Below, piece by piece: positions 9,541-19,121 of a stretch of 64,000 nucleotides of DNA (positions within the stretch are counted from its first letter, which is position 1; every line of letters starts with the position of its first letter). The position numbers were made by a program, and so were the translations under genes. The DNA comes from Bacteroidota bacterium. Lineage in GTDB: Bacteria; Bacteroidota; Bacteroidia; NS11-12g; UBA955. The stretch lies in contig SYIL01000004.1 of assembly GCA_005798825.1 (NCBI GenBank), positions 1 to 64,000 on the forward strand, given 5' to 3'. Below the pieces are notes generated by a model. It was not told where the DNA came from, did no database searches, and was given only the letters and a program-made list of their open reading frames with translations.

Positions 9541-11589
9541 TTATGGTTGAATATACAAGAGTTTCCCCGAAAATAGTTTTCGACCTTGTATGATTTTTAG
9601 CTGCACAATTTGAGTTTCAAGAGTGCCAATATCCAATAAAATACTCCCAGATTGACTGGCGAATTCCCTTCTTGTAAATAGTATTTCTCCCAAAATATTG
9701 GTGGCAATAATTTCGCAATACAAATGTGGAATCAACCCCGATGCATTTACGCAAGAAGAACTTGGATTGGGAAACAATGTGATTTCTGTTTTTTCATTCT
9801 CAATTACAGTATTGGAATGCGCAACGGAAGCCATGGCCGCAATGCTTAAATTTTCATATGAACCCGAACCAGTGGTTTCCATTTTATGTGCCCTTACAGC
9901 ATAGATATAGTTCCCAGTCGACCAGTTGCAGATATCTGTAAACGTTGTGTCGGTTGTGCGCGAAGATTTTCCAGGGCACCACCATGCTATTTCTTTATAT
10001 GCTTGTTTTGCGGTATCGATACGGTAGAGTATATACCCATCTACTTTTCCCTTTGATGCATTCCAAGACAATGTAACGTTGCCGTTTTTCGAATTTGCAA
10101 TTAAGTTTGATGGACCTAAAACAGACAACATGCATAGCGTGGGATCTCCCATCAGTGCAATGTATACGCCATTGGCAGAATTATTGAAATTACCATCGGG
10201 GTAATCCTTGGCGCTCACTTTGTCTAAAAGCGCATTGTTTTGAGTGATTTTGGTGCCGAAGCCAATATTCATGCCCAATCCCATATGGTGTAAATACCAC
10301 TTGGGGATTCCGCCCCAACAACTTGTGAGCGATCCTGATGCCAAAGGTGCCCGCAGAAAATTGTTTTTATTATCCCAATCCCCAAAATAACTCCCACACA
10401 ACATGGTAAACGCATTGTTAAATTTTCCTTTGTAACGCATAAAATCATCGCTTGTTCCAATCCCATTACAACTGGTAAAACTACCTGCACCACACCCATA
10501 GCTCCATAAATAAGAACCTGTATTTTGGGCTGTAAAGTAATCTACTCCCTCAAAAATACTGTCTAATCCAACAAAACAAGGAAAATTATGGTATCCTGTG
10601 GATGCCAAATTGAAAGTGCTAAAATTATTGTCAATCAAGGCCCTGCGGGAATAGATTTTTTTTCCAATTTTAAAATCATGAACGCGGTTGAGGTACTCTT
10701 TGGTTAACAAAGTATCATTTTTTGAGAATAGGTCCATTGCGAATAAATCGGCTCTGCCTATTTCTAGTTCTATTGGATTTTCAATTACAGACAAATCAAA
10801 TTTTCCGTCTCCCGGTATATTGTGATTTCTTATTTCACTTCCTGTTTCACATCGCACCAAATTATCGCTCCAATCGCCTACCAAATCGCCATAATACAAA
10901 TCTGCTGGCCATGCACCCGTGTGGTTTCCGGCACCTTCAGTATGACCATCTGGAGGGGGACGGTCTCCAGAATTGGAAAAATGCCCTGAGTAAGGAACAG
11001 GGACATGTCCTATGATATACAAACATTTTGGCCGAATAACCACCCCGTCCATATAGGATTTGATTCGATTGTGAATGGCAGCAGGTTTCTCATTTCGTCC
11101 CGCATAGATTAGTTTAGGAAACCATCCAGATCCCAATAAGTCTGTTTGCAGTATTGTAAGTTCTTTTGCGAGGGCTTTGATATACGCACTATCAATAAGT
11201 AAAACAATGTGGCCTTTATTGGGTTTGGACAAAACTGAATTGCCGGCGTAGATATATCCCCTAGATTCTATTGTGTTTGAGCGAATTTTATATACATAAT
11301 ATTCTCGGTCTGTACCCAATTTTGTTGATGCATCGGTGAACGAACTGGTTGTGCCAGAAAGGGTCGCATCGGGGCCAGACCATGAACGATTGTTTGTAGC
11401 AAGATCACGGTGATAAATCACAAAATTTCCAGCGTAATTTTCACTTGGCCATTTGAGCGTAATGGTGCCATTGGAATTGGCGATGGCGCTTAATTGTACC
11501 ACTTGTGTTTTTGCTATTTGGGCTCGGCAAAAACCAGTTCCCAAAAAAACAATGCAAAGAAGAATGAAAACAATTTTTAACGGATTCAT
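9541..11589 (-). CDS. secreted C25-peptidase-like protein with FnIII domains and T9SS sorting tail
   Basis: A protein of 682 aa. Order: signal peptide (MNPLKIVFILLCIVFLGTGF, cleaved near CRA/Q); an FnIII-like domain (~25-115); a ~370-aa domain resembling the gingipain/C25 fold (YIIGHVPVPYSG, GAWPADLYYGDLVG, IELEIGRADLF); a second FnIII domain (~500-590); and a Por_Secre_tail-type domain (ITLFPNPSSSCVNASG). It should be exported by the T9SS. Where gingipains carry the catalytic His (GHG), this protein reads YGCGAGS; a Cys follows in TMLCGSYFGDW. Proteolysis is therefore unproven. Start: the ATG at 11589 has TATATTTG ending 5 nt upstream and gives a clean signal peptide; the longer frame start (11622) lies upstream of the promoter. 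Confidence 0.75.
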   Translation of the reverse strand: MNPLKIVFILLCIVFLGTGFCRAQIAKTQVVQLSAIANSNGTITLKWPSENYAGNFVIYHRDLATNNRSWSGPDATLSGTTSSFTDASTKLGTDREYYVYKIRSNTIESRGYIYAGNSVLSKPNKGHIVLLIDSAYIKALAKELTILQTDLLGSGWFPKLIYAGRNEKPAAIHNRIKSYMDGVVIRPKCLYIIGHVPVPYSGHFSNSGDRPPPDGHTEGAGNHTGAWPADLYYGDLVGDWSDNLVRCETGSEIRNHNIPGDGKFDLSVIENPIELEIGRADLFAMDLFSKNDTLLTKEYLNRVHDFKIGKKIYSRRALIDNNFSTFNLASTGYHNFPCFVGLDSIFEGVDYFTAQNTGSYLWSYGCGAGSFTSCNGIGTSDDFMRYKGKFNNAFTMLCGSYFGDWDNKNNFLRAPLASGSLTSCWGGIPKWYLHHMGLGMNIGFGTKITQNNALLDKVSAKDYPDGNFNNSANGVYIALMGDPTLCMLSVLGPSNLIANSKNGNVTLSWNASKGKVDGYILYRIDTAKQAYKEIAWWCPGKSSRTTDTTFTDICNWSTGNYIYAVRAHKMETTGSGSYENLSIAAMASVAHSNTVIENEKTEITLFPNPSSSCVNASGLIPHLYCEIIATNILGEILFTRREFASQSGSILLDIGTLETQIVQLKIIQGRKLFSGKLLYIQP

Positions 11590-11594
11590 GCTTT

Positions 11595-11602
11595 CAAATA
11601 TA
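11595..11602 (-). promoter_or_regulatory. TAnnTTTG promoter element of the C25-like gene
   Basis: TATATTTG on the minus strand, ending 5 nt before the ATG at 11589. It decides between two possible starts. Confidence 0.6.
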
Positions 11603-11673
11603 TACAATACTGATGATTTCATGGGGTTTTATCAATTGTGGATTCTCTGTGTATGAACATCAATCAAATCGCT

Positions 11674-11681
11674 TATTTTTG
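11674..11681 (+). promoter_or_regulatory. TAnnTTTG promoter element of the OmpA-family gene
   Basis: TATTTTTG ending 5 nt before the ATG at 11687. If it is the -7 element, transcription starts at or next to the ATG. Confidence 0.6.
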
Positions 11682-11686
11682 CACCC

Positions 11687-12910
11687 ATGGTTAAGAATAT
11701 GCAGAAAATTTGGGTTGTGTTTTTGTTTTTTGGGCTCTTGTCGGTGCAGGTATTTGCCCAATCCGACAAAGAAAAATCAGCCGAGTTCTCCAAAAACAAA
11801 AAGCCATCAAACAATGTTTCTAAGGAAATTTCCCCGGCTGTCCAGATTTATTTTGAAACCAATAAATCGACCATCAAATCTTTGGAAATTACAAAATTGC
11901 GTCGGCTTCTTGATACGCTTGATACCAAAGATGAGTTTCGATTGGCTTTGACAGGACATACAGATTCTACCGGAAATGACGATGCCAATTTACGGCTGTC
12001 TCAAACCCGGGTCGATGAGGTATTTTGGTATTTGTTTGACAATGACATTGATTCAACATGGATGGTTCGGAAGTATTTCGGACGGTCTAAGCCCAGGGAA
12101 AAAGAAGAATCAAGTGAAGAAAAAAAATCGAGAAATAGAAGGGTAGAAATTACCATCTACGAGAAGCCAAAGCCAGTTGAAAAGCCAAAGCCCAAAATTG
12201 TATACCGCGATACCTGCACACGAGATACCACTATTGCAATGAATGGGATAAGTTTTACAATGAAAGTTTGTGATTTAAAGAAGATCTGTCCTCGTGGAGC
12301 AAACAATTGTATCAAAATTAAGAAGTTAACCACTATTGAAGAAATTATAGGAGGCGGTGTTCCATTGAAAACTGCAAAGGGTGAGGGTTTAAATTGGGGG
12401 GGCGCTTTCGACATCCGATTGCCAGGTGATACTTGCGCAATTTTTCCAATAACCATGGCTGTTTCCCTCGATGCAAATACCTATAAAAGAGCCAAATTAC
12501 TTTTGTATACCAAAGACGGTGAGACGGGTATCAAGCCCAACAAATCAATGAAGTTGGCATTTTCGAAAGGCAAAGAACTCAACAGTTATTCATTTCAATT
12601 GTCTTGTAATGGCACTTATTATATATGTGGTGCTATGGGCAAAGCAAAAAAAACAATCATCATAGACAAAACACGCAAATCGGATGAGGTATTTATGATT
12701 TCGCAATCTACTATGTCCATTGTTCCGGCGAAGAATATTGGCAATCACAAATGGGAAGTTGTGTATAGCAAAATCGAGGATCCTACATTAATCCTTAAAT
12801 CAGATGGAGAATTAGTGGCTTCAGACATCAGTATGAATGCCGTTCGGAAAATGAAAAAACCTGGTTTACTGAGAAAGAAATACAAACTCAAAACAAAGCA
12901 TTTAGGGTAA
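11687..12910 (+). CDS. OmpA-family protein with unusual C-terminal region
   Basis: A protein of 407 aa. The N-terminal signal peptide ends near VFAQ/S. Residues ~55-155 form an OmpA-like peptidoglycan-binding domain: IYFETNKSTIKSLE, the LTGHTDSTGNDDANLRLSQ core, and the closing SRNRRVEITIYEKPKP. The order is unusual because the OmpA module comes first. A Pro/Lys linker (EKPKPVEKPKPK) and ~230 residues of unrecognised sequence follow. These carry a cluster of cysteines at ~190-215 (CTRDT, KVCDLKKICPRGANNC) and look beta-rich. It probably tethers an unknown periplasmic module to the cell wall. It sits 15 nt upstream of nuoI on the same strand and may be co-transcribed with it. Confidence 0.8.
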   Translation: MVKNMQKIWVVFLFFGLLSVQVFAQSDKEKSAEFSKNKKPSNNVSKEISPAVQIYFETNKSTIKSLEITKLRRLLDTLDTKDEFRLALTGHTDSTGNDDANLRLSQTRVDEVFWYLFDNDIDSTWMVRKYFGRSKPREKEESSEEKKSRNRRVEITIYEKPKPVEKPKPKIVYRDTCTRDTTIAMNGISFTMKVCDLKKICPRGANNCIKIKKLTTIEEIIGGGVPLKTAKGEGLNWGGAFDIRLPGDTCAIFPITMAVSLDANTYKRAKLLLYTKDGETGIKPNKSMKLAFSKGKELNSYSFQLSCNGTYYICGAMGKAKKTIIIDKTRKSDEVFMISQSTMSIVPAKNIGNHKWEVVYSKIEDPTLILKSDGELVASDISMNAVRKMKKPGLLRKKYKLKTKHLG

Positions 12911-12925
12911 ATTAACCAAGCATTG

Positions 12926-13492
12926 ATGGAGAAGCTGACGAATCGTTCACAGTTGGTTGTGAATAAAAAAATGACATTTTCTGAGCGTATTTATTTGCCA
13001 GCGATTTTCGGCGGAATGTGGATAACACTCAAACATTTTTTTAAAAAAAGCAATACCGTTAGCTATCCAGAAGAAGAACGACCCCGTTCTGAAGTATACC
13101 GTGGCTTGCATGTGTTAAAACGCGACGATGAAGGCAAAGAACGTTGCACTGCGTGTGGCTTATGCGCTGTCGCATGTCCGGCGGAAGCCATTACAATGGT
13201 CGCTGCTGAACGTATCAAAGCAGAGGAACACCTTTACCGCGAGGAAAAATATGCATCTATTTATGAAATTAATATGTTGCGCTGTATTTTTTGTGGTCTT
13301 TGCGAAGAGGCTTGTCCCAAAGAAGCCATTTTTCTTACAGACCGAATTGTTGCTTCTGAATTCTCACGAGATGCATTTATATACGGCAAGGATAAGTTGG
13401 TAGAAACCATTGACAATCGCATAGATATATCCAAAAGACAAGTGTTTAGCACTGGAGAAAGTATGCAACCCCAAAACACAATTATTAATTAA
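12926..13492 (+). CDS. nuoI: NADH-quinone oxidoreductase subunit I
   Basis: The 8Fe ferredoxin-like subunit of complex I, 188 aa. It carries clusters N6a and N6b, which pass electrons toward the quinone site. Two complete 4Fe-4S motifs are visible: CTACGLCAVACP and CIFCGLCEEACP. The N-terminal segment (YLPAIFGGMWITLKHFFKK) is the amphipathic membrane anchor. The frame opens with a TTG at 12923 directly before an ATG at 12926; I take the ATG. It is the first nuo gene of the cluster. nuoA-H are not upstream; an OmpA-family gene is. Confidence 0.95.
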   Translation: MEKLTNRSQLVVNKKMTFSERIYLPAIFGGMWITLKHFFKKSNTVSYPEEERPRSEVYRGLHVLKRDDEGKERCTACGLCAVACPAEAITMVAAERIKAEEHLYREEKYASIYEINMLRCIFCGLCEEACPKEAIFLTDRIVASEFSRDAFIYGKDKLVETIDNRIDISKRQVFSTGESMQPQNTIIN

Positions 13493-13510
13493 ATCCTCTC
13501 CACCAAACAA

Positions 13511-14044
13511 ATGAATCTACCCATTCCTTTTTTGATACTGTCTTTCCTTACCATTTTATCTGCACTGTATGTGGTGACGAGTAAAAGTCCTATTCATTCA
13601 GTATTGGCTTTAATTTTTACATTTTTCACCATTTCTGCTCATTATGTATTGCTCAATGCCCAATTTTTGGCAGTGGTTAACTTGATTGTGTATGCAGGTG
13701 CGATTATGGTTTTGTTTCTATTTGTATTGATGTTGCTGAATTTAAGCAAGGAGATTGAGCCAATAAAATCAAATGGTTGGGCGATTGCCGCTACGATTTC
13801 GGCAGGTTCAATATTATTGATGATTACGGCAGCCTTTCAAGTTTTTGGTGAGAGCGTTGCCAAAAATCCGGTCGAGGGTATTGGTTTGGTAAAAGCGCTA
13901 GGGAATGTTTTATTTACCCGTTTTTTAGTTCCATTTGAGCTAACCGGTATTCTTTTTTTGGCAGCGATGGTTGGGGCCGTTTTATTGGGAAAACGCGAAA
14001 AAATATCTACTGAATTATCATCCGATGAAATTTTAAACCCATGA
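13511..14044 (+). CDS. nuoJ: NADH-quinone oxidoreductase subunit J
   Basis: A membrane subunit of complex I, 177 aa with five predicted helices. The third helix carries the conserved [21 protein letters not shown] stretch (broken pi-bulge helix) involved in coupling. It starts 18 nt after nuoI, and its last bases overlap nuoK (ATGA junction). It belongs to the nuoIJKLMN operon. Confidence 0.93.
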   Translation: MNLPIPFLILSFLTILSALYVVTSKSPIHSVLALIFTFFTISAHYVLLNAQFLAVVNLIVYAGAIMVLFLFVLMLLNLSKEIEPIKSNGWAIAATISAGSILLMITAAFQVFGESVAKNPVEGIGLVKALGNVLFTRFLVPFELTGILFLAAMVGAVLLGKREKISTELSSDEILNP

Positions 14045-14367
14045 GTAGTTTGTCAATATTTAACCAGCTCGAAATCAGTCATTACATTTATTTGAGCACT
14101 GTGCTTTTTTGTATTGGTTTGTTTGGCGTGCTATTTAGAAGAAATGCAATTATTATTTTGATGTGTATCGAACTGATGCTCAATGCAGTGAATTTGTTGT
14201 TTGTTGCTTTTTCATCGTATATGGGAGATGCGGATGGGCAAATTTTTGTGTTTTTTATTATGGTAGTTGCGGCGGCTGAAGCTGCTGTTGGTCTTGCTAT
14301 TTTGGTTCTCGTGTATCGCAATACGCGCAAAACGGATGTTAGTTTTCTTGATAATTTAAAAGGCTAG
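14041..14367 (+). CDS. nuoK: NADH-quinone oxidoreductase subunit K
   Basis: A small three-helix complex I subunit of 108 aa, related to MrpC. The conserved membrane glutamate is seen in the second helix ([18 protein letters not shown]). A second acidic residue follows in the third helix ([18 protein letters not shown]). Both belong to the proton pathway. It overlaps nuoJ by 4 bp, which suggests translational coupling. Confidence 0.94.
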   Translation: MSSLSIFNQLEISHYIYLSTVLFCIGLFGVLFRRNAIIILMCIELMLNAVNLLFVAFSSYMGDADGQIFVFFIMVVAAAEAAVGLAILVLVYRNTRKTDVSFLDNLKG

Positions 14368-14370
14368 GAG

Positions 14371-16284
14371 ATGTTAGAATGGATAATAGTATTGCCGCTT
14401 TTGGGTTTTCTCATCAATGGAGTATTCGGAAGTATTATTCCCAAGCCTATCGCTGGCTGGCTTGGTACGGCTTTTGTTTTTGGATCATTTGTTGTAACAT
14501 GTTTTCTTTTTAGTGACTTGCTTTCCGCATTGCCCGCCAAGGGTGCAGTTTATCTAAAGGTATTTACTTTTTTGAATGTCGGAAATTTTCATGTCGATAT
14601 TGCATTTCAATTCGATCGTTTATCGGCGATTATGGCCTTGATTATTACAGGTATTGGCACACTGATTCATGCATACTCTATATCGTACATGTCCGATGAT
14701 GATAGTTTGTATAAGTTTTTCTCTTTTTTAAATCTGTTTATTTTTAGCATGTTGGTTCTTGTATTGGGTTCAAACTTTGTGATGATGTTTTTTGGTTGGG
14801 AGGGAGTGGGGCTTTGTTCGTACCTTTTGATTGGATTCTGGTTTAAAAATGTATCCTTTGGCAAGGCTGCTCGCAAAGCGTTTGTCATGAACCGTATCGG
14901 AGACTTGGGTTTATTAATGGGCTTATTTTTGATTTACCAAAATTTTGGATCGTTCGAATACACCGAGGTATTTGCCAAATTTGGCCGACTAGAGGTTGGA
15001 ACTGGGATTTGCACGGCCATTGCGTTGTTATTGTTCATTGGGGCTATGGGAAAAAGTGCCCAAATCCCCTTGTATACATGGTTGCCGGATGCAATGGCAG
15101 GCCCAACACCGGTGTCTGCTTTAATACATGCTGCAACTATGGTAACAGCAGGCATTTATTTGGTTGTTCGCTGCGAGGCCATATATGCCTTGGCGCCATT
15201 TGCCCGTGAGGTAATTCTGTGGATTGGATTGGCTACATCTTTAATGGCTGCGCTGATTGGACTGAAACAAAACGACATCAAGAAAGTGCTTGCTTACAGC
15301 ACGGTGAGTCAGTTGGGATTTATGTTTATCGCTCTGGGTTGTGGTGCCTACACTGCGGCATTGTTTCATGTGATTACGCATGCATTTTTCAAAGCTTTGT
15401 TATTTTTGGGCGCTGGCAGTGTGATTCATGGGATGCACCACGAACAAGATATTCGACAAATGGGGGGTCTGCGTAAGAAAATGCCCATTACATATGCAAC
15501 ATTTTTGATCGGAACACTGGCAATTACGGGTTTTCCAATGTTGTCGGGCTTTTTTTCAAAAGATGAGATTTTTACAGCAATCTTGGCCCAGAATACAGGG
15601 GTATTTGTTTTGGGATTATTGAGTGCGTCGATTACAGTTTTCTATACCTTTAGAATGTTCTTTGTAACATTCCATGGAAACTATAGAAATCAGCACCATT
15701 CGTATGAGAAAATAGCTGAAAGTCCGTTGTTGATGACTTTGCCTTTGTTAATCTTAGCCGTGCTTTCGCTTATTGGTGGAGCAGTGAATTTTCCAAATTA
15801 TATGGGGGAAGGGATTTCAAAAGGACTTTATCATTTGTTGAGTTTTGATGGTGGAGGAAGCTTTTCGCCAATTTTAATTCTTCCGGAGCAAAGCTTCGAA
15901 ATTTCACATGTTAAAGAGTGGATATTGTTTGCATTAACCCCTTTATTTCTTTTTATTTTTCTGGTTGCACGAAAAAAATATGTAGTTAAGGCTGCGGTTC
16001 CTGAAGCCGATGCAGATCAAGTGGGTTTTGGTAAAACATTGGCCAATAAATTTTATGTTGACGAAGCCTACAATCGTTCATTTGTTGAACCAATAGAATT
16101 GGTATCAGATACCCTGACTGAATATGTTGATGAGAAAGCTTTTAAATCTTCATTTGATGGTATCGGTCGGATAAATCAATATGTTGCATCTTTGTTATCG
16201 CGCTTTCAAAATGGGAATATTGAATATTACCTGGTTTATATGGTTATTGGTCTTTGCTTGTTATTGGCGTTTAATCTATTTTAG
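14371..16284 (+). CDS. nuoL: NADH-quinone oxidoreductase subunit L
   Basis: The distal antiporter-like proton-pumping subunit, 637 aa, which is the normal length. The conserved core is intact: the GWEGVGLCSYLLIGFW helix with the key glutamate, the MNRIGDLGLLMG region, TPVSALIHAATMVTAGIYL, and KKVLAYSTVSQLGFMF with the conserved lysine. The C-terminal ~150 residues form the lateral helix and final anchor helix (YLVYMVIGLCLLLAFNLF). It lies in the nuo operon with 3 nt before and 2 nt after. Confidence 0.96.
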   Translation: MLEWIIVLPLLGFLINGVFGSIIPKPIAGWLGTAFVFGSFVVTCFLFSDLLSALPAKGAVYLKVFTFLNVGNFHVDIAFQFDRLSAIMALIITGIGTLIHAYSISYMSDDDSLYKFFSFLNLFIFSMLVLVLGSNFVMMFFGWEGVGLCSYLLIGFWFKNVSFGKAARKAFVMNRIGDLGLLMGLFLIYQNFGSFEYTEVFAKFGRLEVGTGICTAIALLLFIGAMGKSAQIPLYTWLPDAMAGPTPVSALIHAATMVTAGIYLVVRCEAIYALAPFAREVILWIGLATSLMAALIGLKQNDIKKVLAYSTVSQLGFMFIALGCGAYTAALFHVITHAFFKALLFLGAGSVIHGMHHEQDIRQMGGLRKKMPITYATFLIGTLAITGFPMLSGFFSKDEIFTAILAQNTGVFVLGLLSASITVFYTFRMFFVTFHGNYRNQHHSYEKIAESPLLMTLPLLILAVLSLIGGAVNFPNYMGEGISKGLYHLLSFDGGGSFSPILILPEQSFEISHVKEWILFALTPLFLFIFLVARKKYVVKAAVPEADADQVGFGKTLANKFYVDEAYNRSFVEPIELVSDTLTEYVDEKAFKSSFDGIGRINQYVASLLSRFQNGNIEYYLVYMVIGLCLLLAFNLF

Positions 16285-16286
16285 AT

Positions 16287-17726
16287 ATGGAAGTAATTAT
16301 TATCCCTTTCATCGCTTGTTTATGTGTTGCAATTCTTGGAAAACGAACCAACACTTGGCTTTCTGCATTGTTTTCCTCATTGCCATTGTTTTTTGTTTAC
16401 CAGTATTTTGAGCATCTCGACTCCTCTGGAAGGTGGATTGCCTTGTTTGACCATGCATGGATTTCTGATAACATTAGGTTTACCCTGGCCTTTGATGGGC
16501 TGACGGGTTTGATGCTAATTTTAACCAATATATTGGTACCAATAATTGTTTTGGCAGGGATTCGCAATGATGAAAACCAATGCAAGCTTACGGCACTTAC
16601 CCTATTTATGCAGGCTGCATTGAATGGGGTGTTTATGGCCCAAGATGGCTTGATGTTTTATATTTTTTGGGAATTGGCATTGATTCCAATTTATTTCATA
16701 ACCCTTACAATGTCAGGTAAATTTGCTTTCAAAATCACTTTGAGATTTTTTCTATACACTTTTGTTGGTTCTTTGGCGATGCTTGCCAGTTTGATTTATC
16801 TCTTTTTGCATACGGCCGATTATTCCTTCGATTTTGAATCTCTGAGGGCTGTTGAATTAAACCCAACCCAATCTATAGGAGTGGGCGCGGGCATTCTGTT
16901 GGCATTTCTTGTTAAAATACCAATTTTGCCCTTCCATTCATGGCAAGCTGATACCTATACAGAAGCACCTGCATCAGGATCTATGTTGTTGGGAGGTATT
17001 ATGTTAAAAATGGGATTGTATGGAATATTGCGCTGGTATTTCCCTTTGGCTCCCGAAAGTATTGCTTTTTTTCAACCATGGATGATTGGTCTTTCAGTTG
17101 CTGGAGTTCTATATGGTGCCATAATTGCTTTGAGGCAAAAGGATATGAAACGTCTTGTGGCTTTTTCTTCACTGTCTCATGTGGCACTTATCGCCGCGGG
17201 TTTATTTACCCTTAGCGCTGAAGGTATCGAAGGGGGTTTGCTGCAGATGTTTGTTCATGGGGTAAATATAATTGGTCTTTTTTTGGTGATTGAAATCATA
17301 GAAAAAAGCACTGGTACCCGTGTTTTGGGTGAATTGGGAGGATTGGCCAAGAACAACCGAATATTTATGGTTTTTTTTATGTTGGTTGCATTGGGGACAA
17401 TTGCAGTGCCTTTCACCAATGGGTTTCCAGGAGAATTCTTATTGCTTAAATCATTGTATGGGTACAACCCTAATTTGGCATTATTGGCTGGTCTTACCAT
17501 TATATTCTCTGCAGTGTATATTCTCAGGATGGTCCAGTTTAGCATGTTTGGTGAGGGCAAAAAAGCTATATCGCCTTTGTCTTGGAACGAAATATTGGCA
17601 TTTGCTATTTTGGCGTTCGGTATTGTTGGTATTGGTTTTATGCCTCAAATTATAATTGACATGGTACACAAAAGTGTTTTAATAATCGCTACTTGGATTT
17701 CGGAGGCTAATGGGATACTAACATGA
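16287..17726 (+). CDS. nuoM: NADH-quinone oxidoreductase subunit M
   Basis: The middle antiporter-like subunit of complex I, 479 aa. Visible marks are the conserved glutamate in FYIFWELALIPIYF, the HSWQADTYTEAPASGSMLLG segment, and the KDMKRLVAFSSLSHVALI lysine helix. It is a normal NuoM. Its last bases overlap nuoN by 4 bp (ATGA). Confidence 0.95.
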   Translation: MEVIIIPFIACLCVAILGKRTNTWLSALFSSLPLFFVYQYFEHLDSSGRWIALFDHAWISDNIRFTLAFDGLTGLMLILTNILVPIIVLAGIRNDENQCKLTALTLFMQAALNGVFMAQDGLMFYIFWELALIPIYFITLTMSGKFAFKITLRFFLYTFVGSLAMLASLIYLFLHTADYSFDFESLRAVELNPTQSIGVGAGILLAFLVKIPILPFHSWQADTYTEAPASGSMLLGGIMLKMGLYGILRWYFPLAPESIAFFQPWMIGLSVAGVLYGAIIALRQKDMKRLVAFSSLSHVALIAAGLFTLSAEGIEGGLLQMFVHGVNIIGLFLVIEIIEKSTGTRVLGELGGLAKNNRIFMVFFMLVALGTIAVPFTNGFPGEFLLLKSLYGYNPNLALLAGLTIIFSAVYILRMVQFSMFGEGKKAISPLSWNEILAFAILAFGIVGIGFMPQIIIDMVHKSVLIIATWISEANGILT

Positions 17727-19108
17727 TAGCATTCTTTATTACCTTTTTTGGGGCTGTGGTTTTGCTTTTTATAGGGCTCAATAAACGAGAGTCTTCATTT
17801 TCTATTTTTGCATCTGGAATACTATTTCTTTCTGCTTTTTTGTGTGTTGCTACAAAATTTGGCTGGTGTAATTTTGGAATACTCGAATCTTGGGTTCCCA
17901 CAAATATGATGCAATTTGGCTCAGAACAACTTCTATTTATGGGCCTACTTTCATTTCTTACAGGATTTATTATTCTTTGTTTTAGAGAGTCTGACATTAT
18001 TGGAAACGACCAGCTCGCATTGATGATGTTCAGTTTATGTGGAGCCTATATGATGGTTTCCTACCAGCATATAGTGGTTTTATTTTTGGGTATCGAAGTG
18101 TTGTCTATTCCTTTGTATGTATTGGCGGGAAGTAATAAGGAGAATATTTATTCGAATGAGGCCGCCTTGAAGTACTTTTTAATGGGAGCATTTTCTACCG
18201 GTATTTTTTTATTGGGATCAGCTTTTATCTATGGAGGAACTGGGTATTTAGAATTAGAACTTATGGGGATTAAGCCCAGCTTTATGCATGCCCTAGAGGG
18301 GATGCCCATTCCAGTTTTAATCAATGCGGGTATAATTTTGATGAGTGTTGGATTGCTTTTTAAGGTATCGGCCGCGCCATTTCACTTTTGGGCACCCGAT
18401 GTTTACCAGGGAAGTCCAAATAGGACGACTGTTTTCATGGCAACGGTTGTAAAAATAAGTGCATTTATTGCTTTATATCGTTTAATGAGCACTTTTGGTG
18501 GTATTAAATCAAACTGGTCTGGCTGGATATCTGTGTTAGCAATCATTACTATTTTATGGGGCAACCTGGCCGCGATGATTCAGCAAAATGTCAAACGCAC
18601 ATTGGCATACAGTAGCATTGCCCATGCCGGGTATGTATTGATTTTTATACTTATTGCAGACGGAACCAATGCTTGGATTCTTTGGTTTTATGGCCTGGCC
18701 TATGGCATTGCCAGTATTCTTGTCTTTACCATTTCTCACCAACTATACAATACAAACAAAGACGATACATTTGAAGCTTTTAACGGTTTAGCAAAATCTT
18801 CGCCTATAGTAGCGTTAGCGTTGGTGATCGGGGTTTTGTCATTGGCAGGAATACCCATTTCCGCAGGATTTGTCGGAAAGTTTTATCTTTTTTCTTTTGC
18901 TTGGCAGTCTTATCCCATCTTGGTTTGTACAGGATTGCTTGGATCCGCTTTGGGGGTAGCGTATTATTTCAAGTTTATTAAACACGCATTTTTAAAAGTG
19001 GGTGAGAAGAGCCCAGTAATCAAAGACAGAGGCATTTTGATTTTTTTGGTTCTGATTATTTTAATGGCCGGAGTATTTCCCTGGATTTTGTTGCGAACAT
19101 TTTTTTAA
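17723..19108 (+). CDS. nuoN: NADH-quinone oxidoreductase subunit N
   Basis: The third antiporter-like subunit, 461 aa. The pattern is typical: FLGIEVLSIPLYVLAG with the key glutamate, FHFWAPDVYQGSPN, and NVKRTLAYSSIAHAGYVLIF with the lysine. It closes the nuoIJKLMN operon. A 13-bp inverted repeat with a T tract lies 138 nt downstream, inside the convergent gene, and could stop read-through. Confidence 0.95.
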   Translation: MIAFFITFFGAVVLLFIGLNKRESSFSIFASGILFLSAFLCVATKFGWCNFGILESWVPTNMMQFGSEQLLFMGLLSFLTGFIILCFRESDIIGNDQLALMMFSLCGAYMMVSYQHIVVLFLGIEVLSIPLYVLAGSNKENIYSNEAALKYFLMGAFSTGIFLLGSAFIYGGTGYLELELMGIKPSFMHALEGMPIPVLINAGIILMSVGLLFKVSAAPFHFWAPDVYQGSPNRTTVFMATVVKISAFIALYRLMSTFGGIKSNWSGWISVLAIITILWGNLAAMIQQNVKRTLAYSSIAHAGYVLIFILIADGTNAWILWFYGLAYGIASILVFTISHQLYNTNKDDTFEAFNGLAKSSPIVALALVIGVLSLAGIPISAGFVGKFYLFSFAWQSYPILVCTGLLGSALGVAYYFKFIKHAFLKVGEKSPVIKDRGILIFLVLIILMAGVFPWILLRTFF

Positions 19109-19121
19109 TGGGAAACGCTTT

